Source: a virus. From it: a stretch of DNA of 34,179 bases. The position numbers were made by a program, and so were the translations under genes. How positions within the stretch are numbered: position 1 is the first letter of the stretch; each line of letters opens with the position of its first letter. Positions 16,053 through 23,889 of this stretch are shown one piece after another. The stretch spans positions 1-34,179 of the IMG/VR virus record IMGVR_UViG_3300028364_000011. One strand, 5' to 3'. Below the pieces are notes generated by a model. It was not told the origin of the DNA, ran no database searches, and was given only the letters and a program-made list of their open reading frames with translations.

Positions 16053-16565
16053 TTAGAATTTAATTGTATTAATGCATTTCGGCTCTCCGTTCGCTTTTTC
16101 CTCAAATCGAATTGTAATATCTAAAACAATAACGTTTGAAAAATCAGTTACTTTGGTTAAGTCTTCCTCTGTGTAGTTTGCTTCTTTTCTTTGCGTATAA
16201 TCTCCTATAATTGTAGTTACACCGCTCTTTTCAATGGCTTTAATTACATTTTTTAACAAAGGATTTAATACGTTTTGAAATTCAGTATTCCACACGGTCG
16301 GATTTCTATTTGTAACTACCTTACTTTCTTTTACCAAAAGCAATCGACAAACCCTTGTTAACGAATGATTGTATCTATTTACGGTTTCGTCTCCTGAAGC
16401 GAGCCAAATCAAAGGGTACTTATTTCCTGCAATGGTTTTTAAAAACAAAATTAAGTCGGCTTGATCTCCCCATTCATACCTTATTGGAAAATCTTTGTCA
16501 TTGCTGTCTTTAAAAGGCGGCAACTGCAAAAATATTTCTTTTAGTATATTTTCTGAAACTATCAT
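16053..16565 (-). CDS. Tail terminator / head-tail joining candidate
   Basis: 170 residues beginning MIVSENILKEIFLQLPPFKD. The pattern (short helical start, YPLIWLASGDETVNRYNHSL in the middle, then VIVLDITIRFEE near the end) and the place just before the major tail gene suit a tail-terminator or tail-completion protein. Its start overlaps the previous connector gene by 4 bases. No recognised domain name. The role is inferred from synteny with siphovirus head-tail modules. Confidence 0.6.
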   Translation of the reverse strand: MIVSENILKEIFLQLPPFKDSNDKDFPIRYEWGDQADLILFLKTIAGNKYPLIWLASGDETVNRYNHSLTRVCRLLLVKESKVVTNRNPTVWNTEFQNVLNPLLKNVIKAIEKSGVTTIIGDYTQRKEANYTEEDLTKVTDFSNVIVLDITIRFEEKANGEPKCINTIKF

Positions 16566-17167
16566 ATTCCTATCTGATTTTGAAATTCAAATATTTTAGG
16601 ATTTCTGTTTAAGTAAATTGGATTATCATAAATAAATTTTAACAAAGAATCTTTTTCAAATTCATCATCTAAAAAACCCAAAAGCCCTCTATTTAACGAA
16701 TAAAAATAATTATTTGTGCCTTGATACTCCCTTACAAATTCATTCCAAACCCTAACAATTCTTTGCGTAGGATTAACTCCAGTCGCGCCTTTTGGCAATG
16801 CTTTAACGTCTCCAACTCCTGCCATATAGCTAACTTCCTCTACTAAAAAAAAGTAGTAAACATAGTCAGCTAACAATGATTGTTTTGCCGTTCCTAAACT
16901 ATAAACTAATCCTTTCCAATTGCCTTTGCCGTTTACTAAATCTATCCATTTTTGAGGTATTCCAGTTGTATTAGTTGGAAAAATCCCCGCAACTAAATAA
17001 GTTTCGAGTTCGGTTATTTCGTTTTTTGTCAAGAACATACGCAACAACAAACGACAGTTTTCGTCAATCAATAACTCTAAATTAGCAAAAGTTTTGCTAT
17101 CTGCTTCATCCAAATTTGGAATTGCACGGTTTTTAGATTGAAAATAACTGTCGTTTATTATGTACAT
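16562..17167 (-). CDS. Head-tail connector (adaptor) protein
   Basis: 201 residues beginning MYIINDSYFQSKNRAIPNLD. Mainly helical, with LLIDENCRLLLRMFL, a central aromatic stretch LADYVYYFFLVEEV, and VNPTQRIVRVWNEFVREYQG. It is the first sizeable gene after the capsid, the normal place for the adaptor that joins the portal to the tail. Similar unnamed proteins occupy this place in Bacteroidota phages. It overlaps the next gene by 4 bases (ATGA type). The function is inferred from order. Confidence 0.62.
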   Translation of the reverse strand: MYIINDSYFQSKNRAIPNLDEADSKTFANLELLIDENCRLLLRMFLTKNEITELETYLVAGIFPTNTTGIPQKWIDLVNGKGNWKGLVYSLGTAKQSLLADYVYYFFLVEEVSYMAGVGDVKALPKGATGVNPTQRIVRVWNEFVREYQGTNNYFYSLNRGLLGFLDDEFEKDSLLKFIYDNPIYLNRNPKIFEFQNQIGI

Positions 17168-17173
17168 ATTTTT

Positions 17174-17305
17174 TTATTTTTTAGATTTTGGATATTCAGC
17201 AACTTTGTCAATACTTACTAATTGATTAGCTAATTGACTATCGATTGTGATTTCATCGCCTTTTTTCTTTGTTGCAAAATCTTTGGTAAATACTATCTTT
17301 TTCAT
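17174..17305 (-). CDS. Small 43-residue protein after the capsid gene
   Basis: ATG at 17305, TAA at 17174-17176. Sequence begins MKKIVFTKDFATKKKGDEIT and ends in PKSKK; a beta-rich, basic little protein with an SH3-like feel (KKGDEI...) but too short to assign. It lies 3 bases after the capsid gene and 6 before the connector gene, so it is part of the head operon. It may be a minor head or connector component; unknown. Confidence 0.68.
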   Translation of the reverse strand: MKKIVFTKDFATKKKGDEITIDSQLANQLVSIDKVAEYPKSKK

Positions 17306-17308
17306 TGC

Positions 17309-18499
17309 TTATGATCCTAAAGTTACAAGTGCCGCGCTAATTGAGGTAACTTTTCTGAAACCGCTTTTGTCTGCATTTCTAATTAAAAAAGCCATTCTTT
17401 GTCTAGCCTTTAAAGTCAAAGCATCATTAGTAAATTGATCACCTACCAATCCTCTGCTTAACTCCAACCCTGTACGAACGTACAATTTTCCAAAACGTCT
17501 ATCGCATATAATCAAAGTATTTGCTGGTGCAACGTTTGATTCAATAACAGTCATTCCATCAATATTCGACCCGTCTGCTGAAACAAAAGACGGCATCAAA
17601 TAATTGTTATTTGCGTCTTTTTTAAGTTTCATTTGGTTAATTACTGAACGTCTAGCGATAATTGTATCTGGCGTGTACTTCGAACCACCTGTTACGGTAA
17701 TATCCTCTGCAACCTTTACAATTAAATCAAATAAACTAGCATCTTGAATTCCGCTTGCTACTGGCACGAATGCTGGCGCGCTTGCGTAAACACCTACTAA
17801 AGTATTTGCAGCTCCTGTACCGTTGCAAATTTGATTGTCGATAACAAGTGCTACGTTTGTAGTTAAAAACAAATCCAACTCGCTTGCAAACATTTCCTCA
17901 TCCTCAAAGAATTCCTCTGTAACTGGCAATGTATCCCCAATCTTTTCAATGGTGATTGTACCTGTTTTGTACTTTGCAGTTGATTCTGGAAAAACTCCGC
18001 CTTCTGCAATAGAAGCGGCTGCCCTTACAATTGTGTCCTCATCCCAATCGTAGTAACGGATAGTACCATTGTGATTAGAACTAGAAACGTTTACTTTTGG
18101 AAAAATATCATACATTGATAATTTTCTAGTTGCTAACTGCCCAACGTCTGGCAATTCAACCGCTTGTAAGTTACCTGCAATAGAAGCTCTATTTGTAATA
18201 GCTTTAATAACTACTTCTTTAGAATCCCCTTTTGCAATTCCTTTGATTGCTTCAACATTATCTTTTAACTCCTTTGCAAAGTTGCCCATTCTGCTAAGCG
18301 GCGCCTCAGTTGCCTTTTCCTGCAATTGCTTAATAGTTTCTTGCGAATCTTTTAAGGATTTTACCAACGGCTCTAATGCCAATTCAATAGCTGCTTTTTG
18401 CAATTCTTGCTCGTGTGCCTTCATTGCGGTTTGGTATAATGCAAATTCTGCACTTTCCATTTTGTCGACTTCTTCTGCCGATTTGTAAGTAAATTTCAT
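17309..18499 (-). CDS. Major capsid protein, HK97 fold
   Basis: 396 residues. Residues 1-65 are a charged coiled coil (EFALYQTAMKAHEQELQKAA), like the delta or scaffold domain that the prohead protease removes. From about 90 on, it follows the HK97-type capsid pattern: TIRYYDWDED, then AEGGVFPESTAKYKTGTITI, KIGDTLPVTEEFFED, NQICNGTGAANTLVGV, and a C-terminal DALTLKARQRMAFLI. It lies after the prohead protease and before the connectors, as in HK97-like phages. A cleavage site after about residue 70-95 is likely but not identifiable exactly. Confidence 0.93.
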   Translation of the reverse strand: MKFTYKSAEEVDKMESAEFALYQTAMKAHEQELQKAAIELALEPLVKSLKDSQETIKQLQEKATEAPLSRMGNFAKELKDNVEAIKGIAKGDSKEVVIKAITNRASIAGNLQAVELPDVGQLATRKLSMYDIFPKVNVSSSNHNGTIRYYDWDEDTIVRAAASIAEGGVFPESTAKYKTGTITIEKIGDTLPVTEEFFEDEEMFASELDLFLTTNVALVIDNQICNGTGAANTLVGVYASAPAFVPVASGIQDASLFDLIVKVAEDITVTGGSKYTPDTIIARRSVINQMKLKKDANNNYLMPSFVSADGSNIDGMTVIESNVAPANTLIICDRRFGKLYVRTGLELSRGLVGDQFTNDALTLKARQRMAFLIRNADKSGFRKVTSISAALVTLGS

Positions 18500-18517
18500 T
18501 TTTTTACGTGTGTTTGA

Positions 18518-19315
18518 TTAATACCTTCTTTTTGTTTTTTGAGTGCTTTTTGGCGGCTCTATTGTTTTTTCAAGTGCTTTTGCGGCTTGAATCATTCCTG
18601 TACTTTCATTACTGCCAAATAAGACTAAACTAGATTCCCTAACGTTTTTTGCTTCTGATACTGTAAAGAAATACAATATTTCATCTTCAAAATCTTCTTT
18701 ATTTGCAATTAAGTCAATGTTATCTAAATAGGCTTTTAATTCGGCTTCATCTCCTTTAACGGTGCTTTTCATTGCCAAACCGATATTGACGTACTGCATT
18801 CTAACCGATGCTTCAATATTTCCCTCTAAAAATTCTTTGTAAGATTCTCGAACTTTTTCTTTTGCGATTTTATAAATTAAAACTTCTGTTTCGCCTTTGT
18901 AGTCTTTTCCAATTGCAGAAAATGGTAACATTTGAGTAAATATTTCAATATCCTCTTTTTGCGCAATAGTTGATAATAATTTCAATTCGTGATCAGCAAC
19001 TAAATAGTTTTTTCCCTGTTGCTCTTTTACCGTTTTATTCCAAATACCTTTTAGGTGCAAATCTTTATGACTGTCTAATATATTAGTACTATTTACGGCA
19101 ACGTAATAAAAATTATCATCTATCTCAAAATCCTTTATTGCTTCCAAACTTTTAGCAATTGTGATTGACTTTGAAATTAACGTGTTCCCTTTATCGCACG
19201 ACTTTTGAATTTGCGATTTTTTTTCTGCCAAAATCAATTCTTTATTTGCTTTTAATTCTGCAAATAATAATTCTTTTGTTTCAAAGCTTTTATTAAGTTC
19301 GGTGCAATTTATCAT
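18518..19315 (-). CDS. Prohead (capsid maturation) protease
   Basis: 265 residues. Cuts the capsid N-terminal domain during head maturation. The HK97/herpesvirus-type serine protease pattern is visible: NSTNILDSHKDLHLKGIW, the likely catalytic histidine in ADHELKLL, and the likely catalytic serine in IEASVRMQYV, which falls in the expected order and spacing. The N-terminal 85 residues are a charged helical extension. The C-terminus is basic (KSTQKTKRRY). Position between portal and capsid supports the call. The short gene upstream overlaps its start. Confidence 0.85.
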   Translation of the reverse strand: MINCTELNKSFETKELLFAELKANKELILAEKKSQIQKSCDKGNTLISKSITIAKSLEAIKDFEIDDNFYYVAVNSTNILDSHKDLHLKGIWNKTVKEQQGKNYLVADHELKLLSTIAQKEDIEIFTQMLPFSAIGKDYKGETEVLIYKIAKEKVRESYKEFLEGNIEASVRMQYVNIGLAMKSTVKGDEAELKAYLDNIDLIANKEDFEDEILYFFTVSEAKNVRESSLVLFGSNESTGMIQAAKALEKTIEPPKSTQKTKRRY

Positions 19316-19428
19316 TTTTTTATTTCTTTACCGTTTTTCAATTGGTTTTCTTTTGCCTTTTGCATCTTCAAGGCTTCCTGCTTTTGCTGTATTTTCTCGA
19401 GTTCCTGACGTGTTAATTTCGTTCCCAT
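19312..19428 (-). CDS. Small 38-residue charged protein between portal and protease
   Basis: ATG at 19428, TGA at 19312-19314, overlapping the protease start as ATGA. The 38 residues start MGTKLTRQELEKIQQKQEAL and form one long amphipathic, probably coiled-coil helix, very rich in K, E and Q. There is a promoter-like TATCTTTG exactly 4 bases before its ATG. It may serve mainly to couple translation into the protease, or act in head assembly. Unknown. Confidence 0.6.
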   Translation of the reverse strand: MGTKLTRQELEKIQQKQEALKMQKAKENQLKNGKEIKK

Positions 19429-19432
19429 AGGA

Positions 19433-19440
19433 CAAAGATA
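19433..19440 (-). promoter_or_regulatory. Bacteroidota-type -7 box 4 nt before a start codon
   Basis: Minus strand TATCTTTG, then TCCT, then the ATG at 19428. No TTG at the expected upstream distance was seen. It lies just past the portal stop and would give a leaderless transcript for protease and capsid. Confidence 0.4.
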
Positions 19441-19441
19441 A

Positions 19442-20707
19442 TTAAATATTATTATTACTAGGTATTTTTTTCAAACCTTCATAATCGAGCGATGAAAAAT
19501 TAGTTTCTAACATTGTATTTATTTCGTCTAATTTAACGCCTGCTTTCATTAATTCAAGTAAAGTACTAGCTTTTAACTTTTGATTGTTGATTTGTTCTTT
19601 CTCAAATATTTTCATAAACATTAAATGATTCCACGACATACGAATGTCCTGAAAATCAAATTGAGTTTCAAACCAGTCAGTCAACTTTTGAGCTTTTGGC
19701 TTTTCGCAATATTCAATTAGTCTGGCCATTGCCTTTTCCTGATTTTCATAGGTAGAACCTCGCAAAGAAGTTTCTAAAATATCCCTTGGAATATTAAACA
19801 TTGATCCAAACATAAAGAAGTCAGCAACAAAACTTTCATCAAGTTTAAGTTTTCCCATATCCTCAACAAATCGCTTAATGTCAATCATTGACTTTACCGC
19901 GTGTATTGATTTATTTGAAAGTACTTTTTGTTCAATACTTTGCTTTTCATCTTCACTCATTGGAATATTAGCAAAATCAGTTTTAGATGGGTCTGCTTTT
20001 CCTGCAACCATAAAGCGCCCAGCCAAAAATAAATTAATTCCTTTTGCATCAAGTGCAATTTCGGAATTGTTTATAACTTTATAAAGTGCGTCAATCCTTG
20101 AAATTCCTGTTAATGGATTTGATTTTCCTGCGCTTGTTAAATCGTGAAAAAAAGTAAGCTCTTTTAATTTAATTTCTTTTGATTCTCCATTGTCAAATTG
20201 ATAGGTAACTGAACCCTCTAAAACTTCATTGTACGTTAAACTTGAAAATATAAATTTTTGCAGTTTACGAATTAAAGTGTCATTGTAAACTATGTTTGCA
20301 GGGTTTAAGAATTGCAGCGAAGTATTGGCAATATTCTTTGAATTGTCAGGATTGTATAGAATTGCCGTACCGTAAACATTTAACCAAAATTTATAATCCC
20401 AAAAGAACTGAGTATAGGATTGCATTAAATTAGGCTTTTTTTTAATTGAATACAAAAAATCCTCTTCAATTAATTTTCCTTCTTTGTATTCGCATACTTT
20501 TCCAAGTGAAAATATGTCGCAATCCATAGAAATAACTTTTAATAATGCTGGGTTGTCGCAAACTTTTTTTAGCTTTTCCCTATCTGGTATTCTATTAGCT
20601 AACCCACCAATGCTGTCAAATAAGCTATAAAATATATTGCCGTCTTTGTCAAATTCAAAGGCGCGTTTCTGTCGATTTCCAAAACCAAAGCTAAAATTAA
20701 AAGCCAT
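19442..20707 (-). CDS. Portal protein
   Basis: 421 residues. Forms the dodecameric ring through which DNA enters and leaves the head. The pattern fits HK97-type portals: an N-terminal arm, SYTQFFWDYKFWLNVYGTAI with the typical aromatic helix, FLNPANIVYND, GISRIDALYKVINNSEIALD, and a C-terminal helical region including RLIEYCEKPKAQKLTDWFE. It sits between large terminase and protease. A TATATTTG box lies 20 bases ahead of its start, right after the terminase stop. Confidence 0.88.
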   Translation of the reverse strand: MAFNFSFGFGNRQKRAFEFDKDGNIFYSLFDSIGGLANRIPDREKLKKVCDNPALLKVISMDCDIFSLGKVCEYKEGKLIEEDFLYSIKKKPNLMQSYTQFFWDYKFWLNVYGTAILYNPDNSKNIANTSLQFLNPANIVYNDTLIRKLQKFIFSSLTYNEVLEGSVTYQFDNGESKEIKLKELTFFHDLTSAGKSNPLTGISRIDALYKVINNSEIALDAKGINLFLAGRFMVAGKADPSKTDFANIPMSEDEKQSIEQKVLSNKSIHAVKSMIDIKRFVEDMGKLKLDESFVADFFMFGSMFNIPRDILETSLRGSTYENQEKAMARLIEYCEKPKAQKLTDWFETQFDFQDIRMSWNHLMFMKIFEKEQINNQKLKASTLLELMKAGVKLDEINTMLETNFSSLDYEGLKKIPSNNNI

Positions 20708-20726
20708 TTAATAAAGTTTTATAATG

Positions 20727-20734
20727 CAAATATA
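20727..20734 (-). promoter_or_regulatory. Possible promoter (-7 box) ahead of the portal gene
   Basis: Minus strand TATATTTG directly abutting the terminase stop, 19 bases before the portal ATG. No good -33 element seen. Low-complexity AT-rich DNA makes chance matches possible. Confidence 0.4.
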
Positions 20735-22009
20735 TTAATTTTTTTCGAAATGTCGCCTTAAATATCTTTTAGGGTCTAACAAATCATCAAAGGCTTTTAC
20801 AACTTCATCATCAACAACCCCCAAACGATCATTGGCGTATGCGTAATTTCTAAACTCTAAATCTATATTTTTTGATTCCTCAGTGTAAAAAACGTTCGTG
20901 TTTTGTAATAAAGTAATTCCTGCCATTACTGAACCTGCTGGTTTGTCGATTCCATAAGCATAACTCCAACCGTATGATTTAAGTAACGAAATATTGTCTG
21001 GACGCGCTGAATCACAAACTACATAAGCATCTTTTGGGATTCCTAATTTTGTACAAATATAAATAATAATTCCACCCATTTGATTCATTAACATTGTTTC
21101 CATAGGGTCTAATGATGCAAGTAATTCATTTTCACTTAAATAATTTAATTCGTGAGAATACATTGTATTTGTGTAGCGGTCAAATTTACTTTCTAAAATT
21201 CCCATTTTATGGTTTTTACCCCAGTCAATGCCATAAACTGGTCTTAATGGAATTTTTAAATATTCTGCATAAGTGTTTCTGGACCAATTATTAAAAACGC
21301 GACCTTCAACCGCTTCCGTCCACCCGCCTAAAACAATTTGATTGTATCTTTTTTCGTTGGTTAATAAAAGTTGCTGGTAATAAACTTTTATATTATTTGC
21401 AATGTATTCTTTTGGCACGTCTAAATAAGAAGTATGTATGTAACAAACATTGTCTTTAATACCATTAAATCCCGCTTCGATATTTCTACCTGAATAAAAG
21501 TGCCTAAAAATCCAATGATGCACGCTAGCAGGATTTAATAATAAAAAAGTTAAATTTCTTTTATCTTTGCTTCTGATAGACAAAAAAACCTTTTCGTATG
21601 TTTCATAATCTGGCAGCTCTTCTGCTTCATCAACTACAAAAACATTGAATCCTGACAATGATTTTAAGTTTGCCGTTTGTGCCTTTGAACCTGTTTTTAT
21701 TCCTTTAAAAGCTATCCTATTCGTGCCGTGTTCAATATGTGTGTTTGTTGAAACTACTTTGTTTTCGTAATTTAAAAGTTGTATTTTGTCGTCAACTTCT
21801 GGCTTAATTGAATCGACAACGGAGGCATTAGTAAATCTAGTATAAAGTACATTCCATCCCTTTTCTACCAATCCCATCAACGAAAGTAACGCAATAGCAA
21901 ACGACTTAGCAGACGAACGCCCGCCCGTCAATATCACTGTATCAACGTTTGGGTATTTATCGTTTAATAATTTAAAAAGTACTTGGTATTTTTTGGAAAA
22001 TTTAATCAT
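20735..22009 (-). CDS. terL: Terminase large subunit
   Basis: 424 residues. ATPase and nuclease that packages DNA into the prohead. ATPase domain: Walker A-like TGGRSSAKSF near residue 30, Walker B and catalytic acid in FNVFVVDEAEEL near 125, then LLLNPAS as the coupling motif. Nuclease domain: acidic residues in YGIDWGKNH, VVCDSARPDN and KAFDDLLDPKRY, the RNase-H-like order of Terminase_3/PBSX-type enzymes. Overlaps the small subunit gene by 8 bases. A few residues of the classic Walker A are changed (GGRSSAKS), which is normal in this family. Confidence 0.95.
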   Translation of the reverse strand: MIKFSKKYQVLFKLLNDKYPNVDTVILTGGRSSAKSFAIALLSLMGLVEKGWNVLYTRFTNASVVDSIKPEVDDKIQLLNYENKVVSTNTHIEHGTNRIAFKGIKTGSKAQTANLKSLSGFNVFVVDEAEELPDYETYEKVFLSIRSKDKRNLTFLLLNPASVHHWIFRHFYSGRNIEAGFNGIKDNVCYIHTSYLDVPKEYIANNIKVYYQQLLLTNEKRYNQIVLGGWTEAVEGRVFNNWSRNTYAEYLKIPLRPVYGIDWGKNHKMGILESKFDRYTNTMYSHELNYLSENELLASLDPMETMLMNQMGGIIIYICTKLGIPKDAYVVCDSARPDNISLLKSYGWSYAYGIDKPAGSVMAGITLLQNTNVFYTEESKNIDLEFRNYAYANDRLGVVDDEVVKAFDDLLDPKRYLRRHFEKN

Positions 22010-22457
22010 CGCTTTGCGGGTCTTCCAAAAATATAATTGTAGGAGGTGTACTGTTTATTTGCTTTCCATCGGTTGTGTGGTCAATTTTGTCTCCGTATTT
22101 CTTTGGGTTTAGTTTTGACGCAACCCATTTGCGGGCGTCAATTCTTAACCTTGAACGTTGCACGTGTTCTGAATTAAATTGACTTGCTACAATGCCGTCT
22201 CCTATATCTTTTTCAATAAAATCATTTTGCGAATCGTCTGCAATTTCGATTATTTCATCAAATATTGCGTCTCCTCGAGCCTCGCACGCACACGCGTATT
22301 GTTTTGATTTTAAATCATTAGATTCTAACCAACGGTAAAAGGTTTGAGTACTTGGCATGTCTGAATCTTTTAAAATAGTTCTTAATGCTTCGCCTTCCTC
22401 AATCCTTTGAATTATTAAACTAAAAATAGTTTCAATTTGCTCTTCGTTGTATGCCAT
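22002..22457 (-). CDS. terS: Terminase small subunit (Sf6 gp1-like)
   Basis: 151 residues. Recognises phage DNA at the packaging start. N-terminal helix-turn-helix-like region (EGEALRTILKDSDMPSTQTF), a central coiled part, and the hallmark RLRIDARKWVASKLNPKKYG near residues 105-125, as in small terminases of the Sf6 type. It overlaps the large subunit gene. The pac or cos site has not been located; in many phages it lies in or near this gene. Confidence 0.9.
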   Translation of the reverse strand: MAYNEEQIETIFSLIIQRIEEGEALRTILKDSDMPSTQTFYRWLESNDLKSKQYACACEARGDAIFDEIIEIADDSQNDFIEKDIGDGIVASQFNSEHVQRSRLRIDARKWVASKLNPKKYGDKIDHTTDGKQINSTPPTIIFLEDPQSDD

Positions 22458-22474
22458 AATGAAAGTTTTGTTGT

Positions 22475-22687
22475 TTAAGTTACAATAACCGTAATTATAG
22501 AAAGTTCTAAAATTGATTTTGTAAAGAAATATTCCTCAAAACCATTTATAATAGAAAAATAAGTTGATTGACCCTCGGTAATTTCTTTGATTAATTCTTT
22601 ACATTTAGATACCTTTTCTTCGTCACATTCAGTATTGTTTGAATAATAAACTTTGTCTAAATATTGTAATTTTATTTGTATTTTCAT
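22475..22687 (-). CDS. Small unknown protein ahead of the terminase
   Basis: 70 residues beginning MKIQIKLQYLDKVYYSNNTE; it has two strands, then a helix (DEEKVSKCKELIKEITEG), then strands ending in a hydrophobic C-terminus (LELSIITVIVT). No signal peptide or clear membrane helix. It recalls small phage proteins that start MKIQIK and have a YYF motif, but I cannot name one. It lies between a small lipoprotein and the small terminase in the same transcript. Confidence 0.6.
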   Translation of the reverse strand: MKIQIKLQYLDKVYYSNNTECDEEKVSKCKELIKEITEGQSTYFSIINGFEEYFFTKSILELSIITVIVT

Positions 22688-22698
22688 AATTTAATAAT

Positions 22699-22914
22699 TT
22701 AATCACATTTTACAATTCTTCTGCTTACATAACCGGGTTCGTAAAACTCAAATAACAATTTACCGTTATCGGAGCAATCGTCCCCGTAATAGTAAGTTTC
22801 CCCGTTAGGCACATCGTTAACCGTTGTAATCGCATTACAATCACATTCCGTCTTTGGATCTTCTGCTGTGCAGCTACTCAAAGCAATTGCACAAATAAAT
22901 AATAGTTTTTTCAT
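22699..22914 (-). CDS. Small phage lipoprotein, superinfection-exclusion candidate
   Basis: 71 residues. MKKLLFICAIALSSCTAEDP is a clear lipoprotein signal with lipobox ALSSC, so the mature protein of about 57 residues is anchored by Cys15 in a membrane, probably the outer. The mature part is acidic and cysteine-rich (ECDCNAITT, DDCSDNG, a final KCD), suggesting disulfides. Phages often encode such proteins to block receptors or DNA entry of rivals. It has its own promoter-like box 22 bases upstream and sits at the head of the packaging genes. It could instead be a virion or lysis factor. Topology is strong; function is inferred. Confidence 0.72.
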   Translation of the reverse strand: MKKLLFICAIALSSCTAEDPKTECDCNAITTVNDVPNGETYYYGDDCSDNGKLLFEFYEPGYVSRRIVKCD

Positions 22915-22936
22915 AATATAAAGTTTTTAATTTAAG

Positions 22937-22944
22937 CAAATATA
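22937..22944 (-). promoter_or_regulatory. Promoter (-7 box) for lipoprotein and packaging genes
   Basis: Minus strand TATATTTG, 22 bases before the lipoprotein ATG. Just upstream, at 22952-22963, is the 12-base palindrome AATAAATTTATT, which could be an operator or chance in AT-rich DNA. It lies in one of the few real gaps of this strand. Confidence 0.5.
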
Positions 22945-22958
22945 GTGAATTAATAAAT

Positions 22959-23150
22959 TTATTGTTGGCTTTTAGTTGGTGCTTTTTCTAGATGTAAATT
23001 TTTCCAGTATTTGTATCCCTCTTTGGTTTCTATCCATCTAAACGCCCATTGTAAATCATCAGTATATTTATTAAAAAAATCGTTACCTTGATTCTTTTGA
23101 TGCTCTAGTGCTTTTTTTTTAATCTCTGTTGGTAATTCTGATATTTTCAT
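22959..23150 (-). CDS. Conserved small phage protein
   Basis: 63 residues. MKISELPTEIKKKALEHQK followed by FNKYTDDLQWAFRWIETKEGYKYWK matches a pattern I know from small unnamed proteins of many phages (ELP.E..., then W..T.EG..FW). Soluble, no signal. It is near the end of the early-middle genes, before the lipoprotein. Function unknown. Confidence 0.7.
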   Translation of the reverse strand: MKISELPTEIKKKALEHQKNQGNDFFNKYTDDLQWAFRWIETKEGYKYWKNLHLEKAPTKSQQ

Positions 23151-23170
23151 AACTTTTATTTTTAAAAATT

Positions 23171-23290
23171 TTAAGTTTTTATTCCGTAATAAATAAAATC
23201 CAAATATTTTTGTATTTCTTTACGACGTTCGGGAGTTGCGGATTGCTTTTCCTTTTCAAGCTGATCGATAGTTGGCTTTTTTGGTTTCAT
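23171..23290 (-). CDS. Small 39-residue basic protein upstream of the packaging genes
   Basis: ATG at 23290, TAA at 23171-23173. Begins MKPKKPTIDQLEKEKQSATP and ends with a short hydrophobic helix (KYLDFIYYGIKT). It lies 4 bases after the HNH nuclease gene and 20 before the next gene, in the same orientation. The composition (P, D, E, R as well as K) is not that of random AT-rich sequence, so it is probably translated. Function unknown. Confidence 0.6.
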   Translation of the reverse strand: MKPKKPTIDQLEKEKQSATPERRKEIQKYLDFIYYGIKT

Positions 23291-23294
23291 TTTT

Positions 23295-23861
23295 TTAGAC
23301 AATATTGTAAGTTTCGTTTTTTATTATATCAATTTTAATAAAATGACTTATATTTTTTATCCAACTATAAAAATCCTGAACTTTCATTGTGCCTTTTGCT
23401 GAATTACATATCTTACAACAAGGAACGCAATTGCTTTCTAAATAACCTAAATCATTATTAACCCTATCAATGCCGTTATATTTATATATACTTAAATCGT
23501 ATTTCGATATATTTTTAGGTTCTGATCCGCAATAAAAACAATTAAGAGATGTTATTTTTTTAAAAGAATATTCTTGTAGGTAAAAAACATAATTACGCTT
23601 GTTAGCGTTTCTTTTGTAATTTTTATATAATTGTTTAAAAGCTCTTGAGTCGTCAGTTTTCTTTATTTTTAACTGCATAGCACAACCGCAACTTTTAGTA
23701 GGAGACTTTTTATCAAATACTTTTGATGCAATTATTTTTTTTTCGTTGCCGCAATCACATTTAAAAAGCCAATAAGTTTTATTATTAACTCTTTCAATTA
23801 ATTCAATAGCAGTAAGTTTGTTTGATTTTAATCCAGCGTAGTTTTTTAAGGCTTGTTTCAT
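23295..23861 (-). CDS. HNH endonuclease with zinc-ribbon N-terminus
   Basis: 188 residues. The N-terminal half has a four-cysteine zinc ribbon (CDCGNEKK, then SCGC) of the sort found before homing-type HNH domains. The C-terminal half has CFYCGS, then the nuclease core NGIDRVNNDLGYLESNCVPC with CKICNSAKG. It probably cuts or nicks DNA. Two roles are possible: a freestanding homing endonuclease, or a packaging nuclease, since it lies about 1 kb from the small terminase. The gap on each side is small but it does not overlap neighbours, which fits a mobile gene somewhat better. Confidence 0.85.
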   Translation of the reverse strand: MKQALKNYAGLKSNKLTAIELIERVNNKTYWLFKCDCGNEKKIIASKVFDKKSPTKSCGCAMQLKIKKTDDSRAFKQLYKNYKRNANKRNYVFYLQEYSFKKITSLNCFYCGSEPKNISKYDLSIYKYNGIDRVNNDLGYLESNCVPCCKICNSAKGTMKVQDFYSWIKNISHFIKIDIIKNETYNIV

Positions 23862-23889
23862 GGGAATTTATAAAATTGTTAAACGTGCC

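Noticed and set aside
22952-22963. 12-base palindrome AATAAATTTATT as an operator
   Set aside because: Pure A/T palindromes of this length arise easily in such AT-rich DNA, and it overlaps the stop codon of a gene; not strong enough to stand alone.
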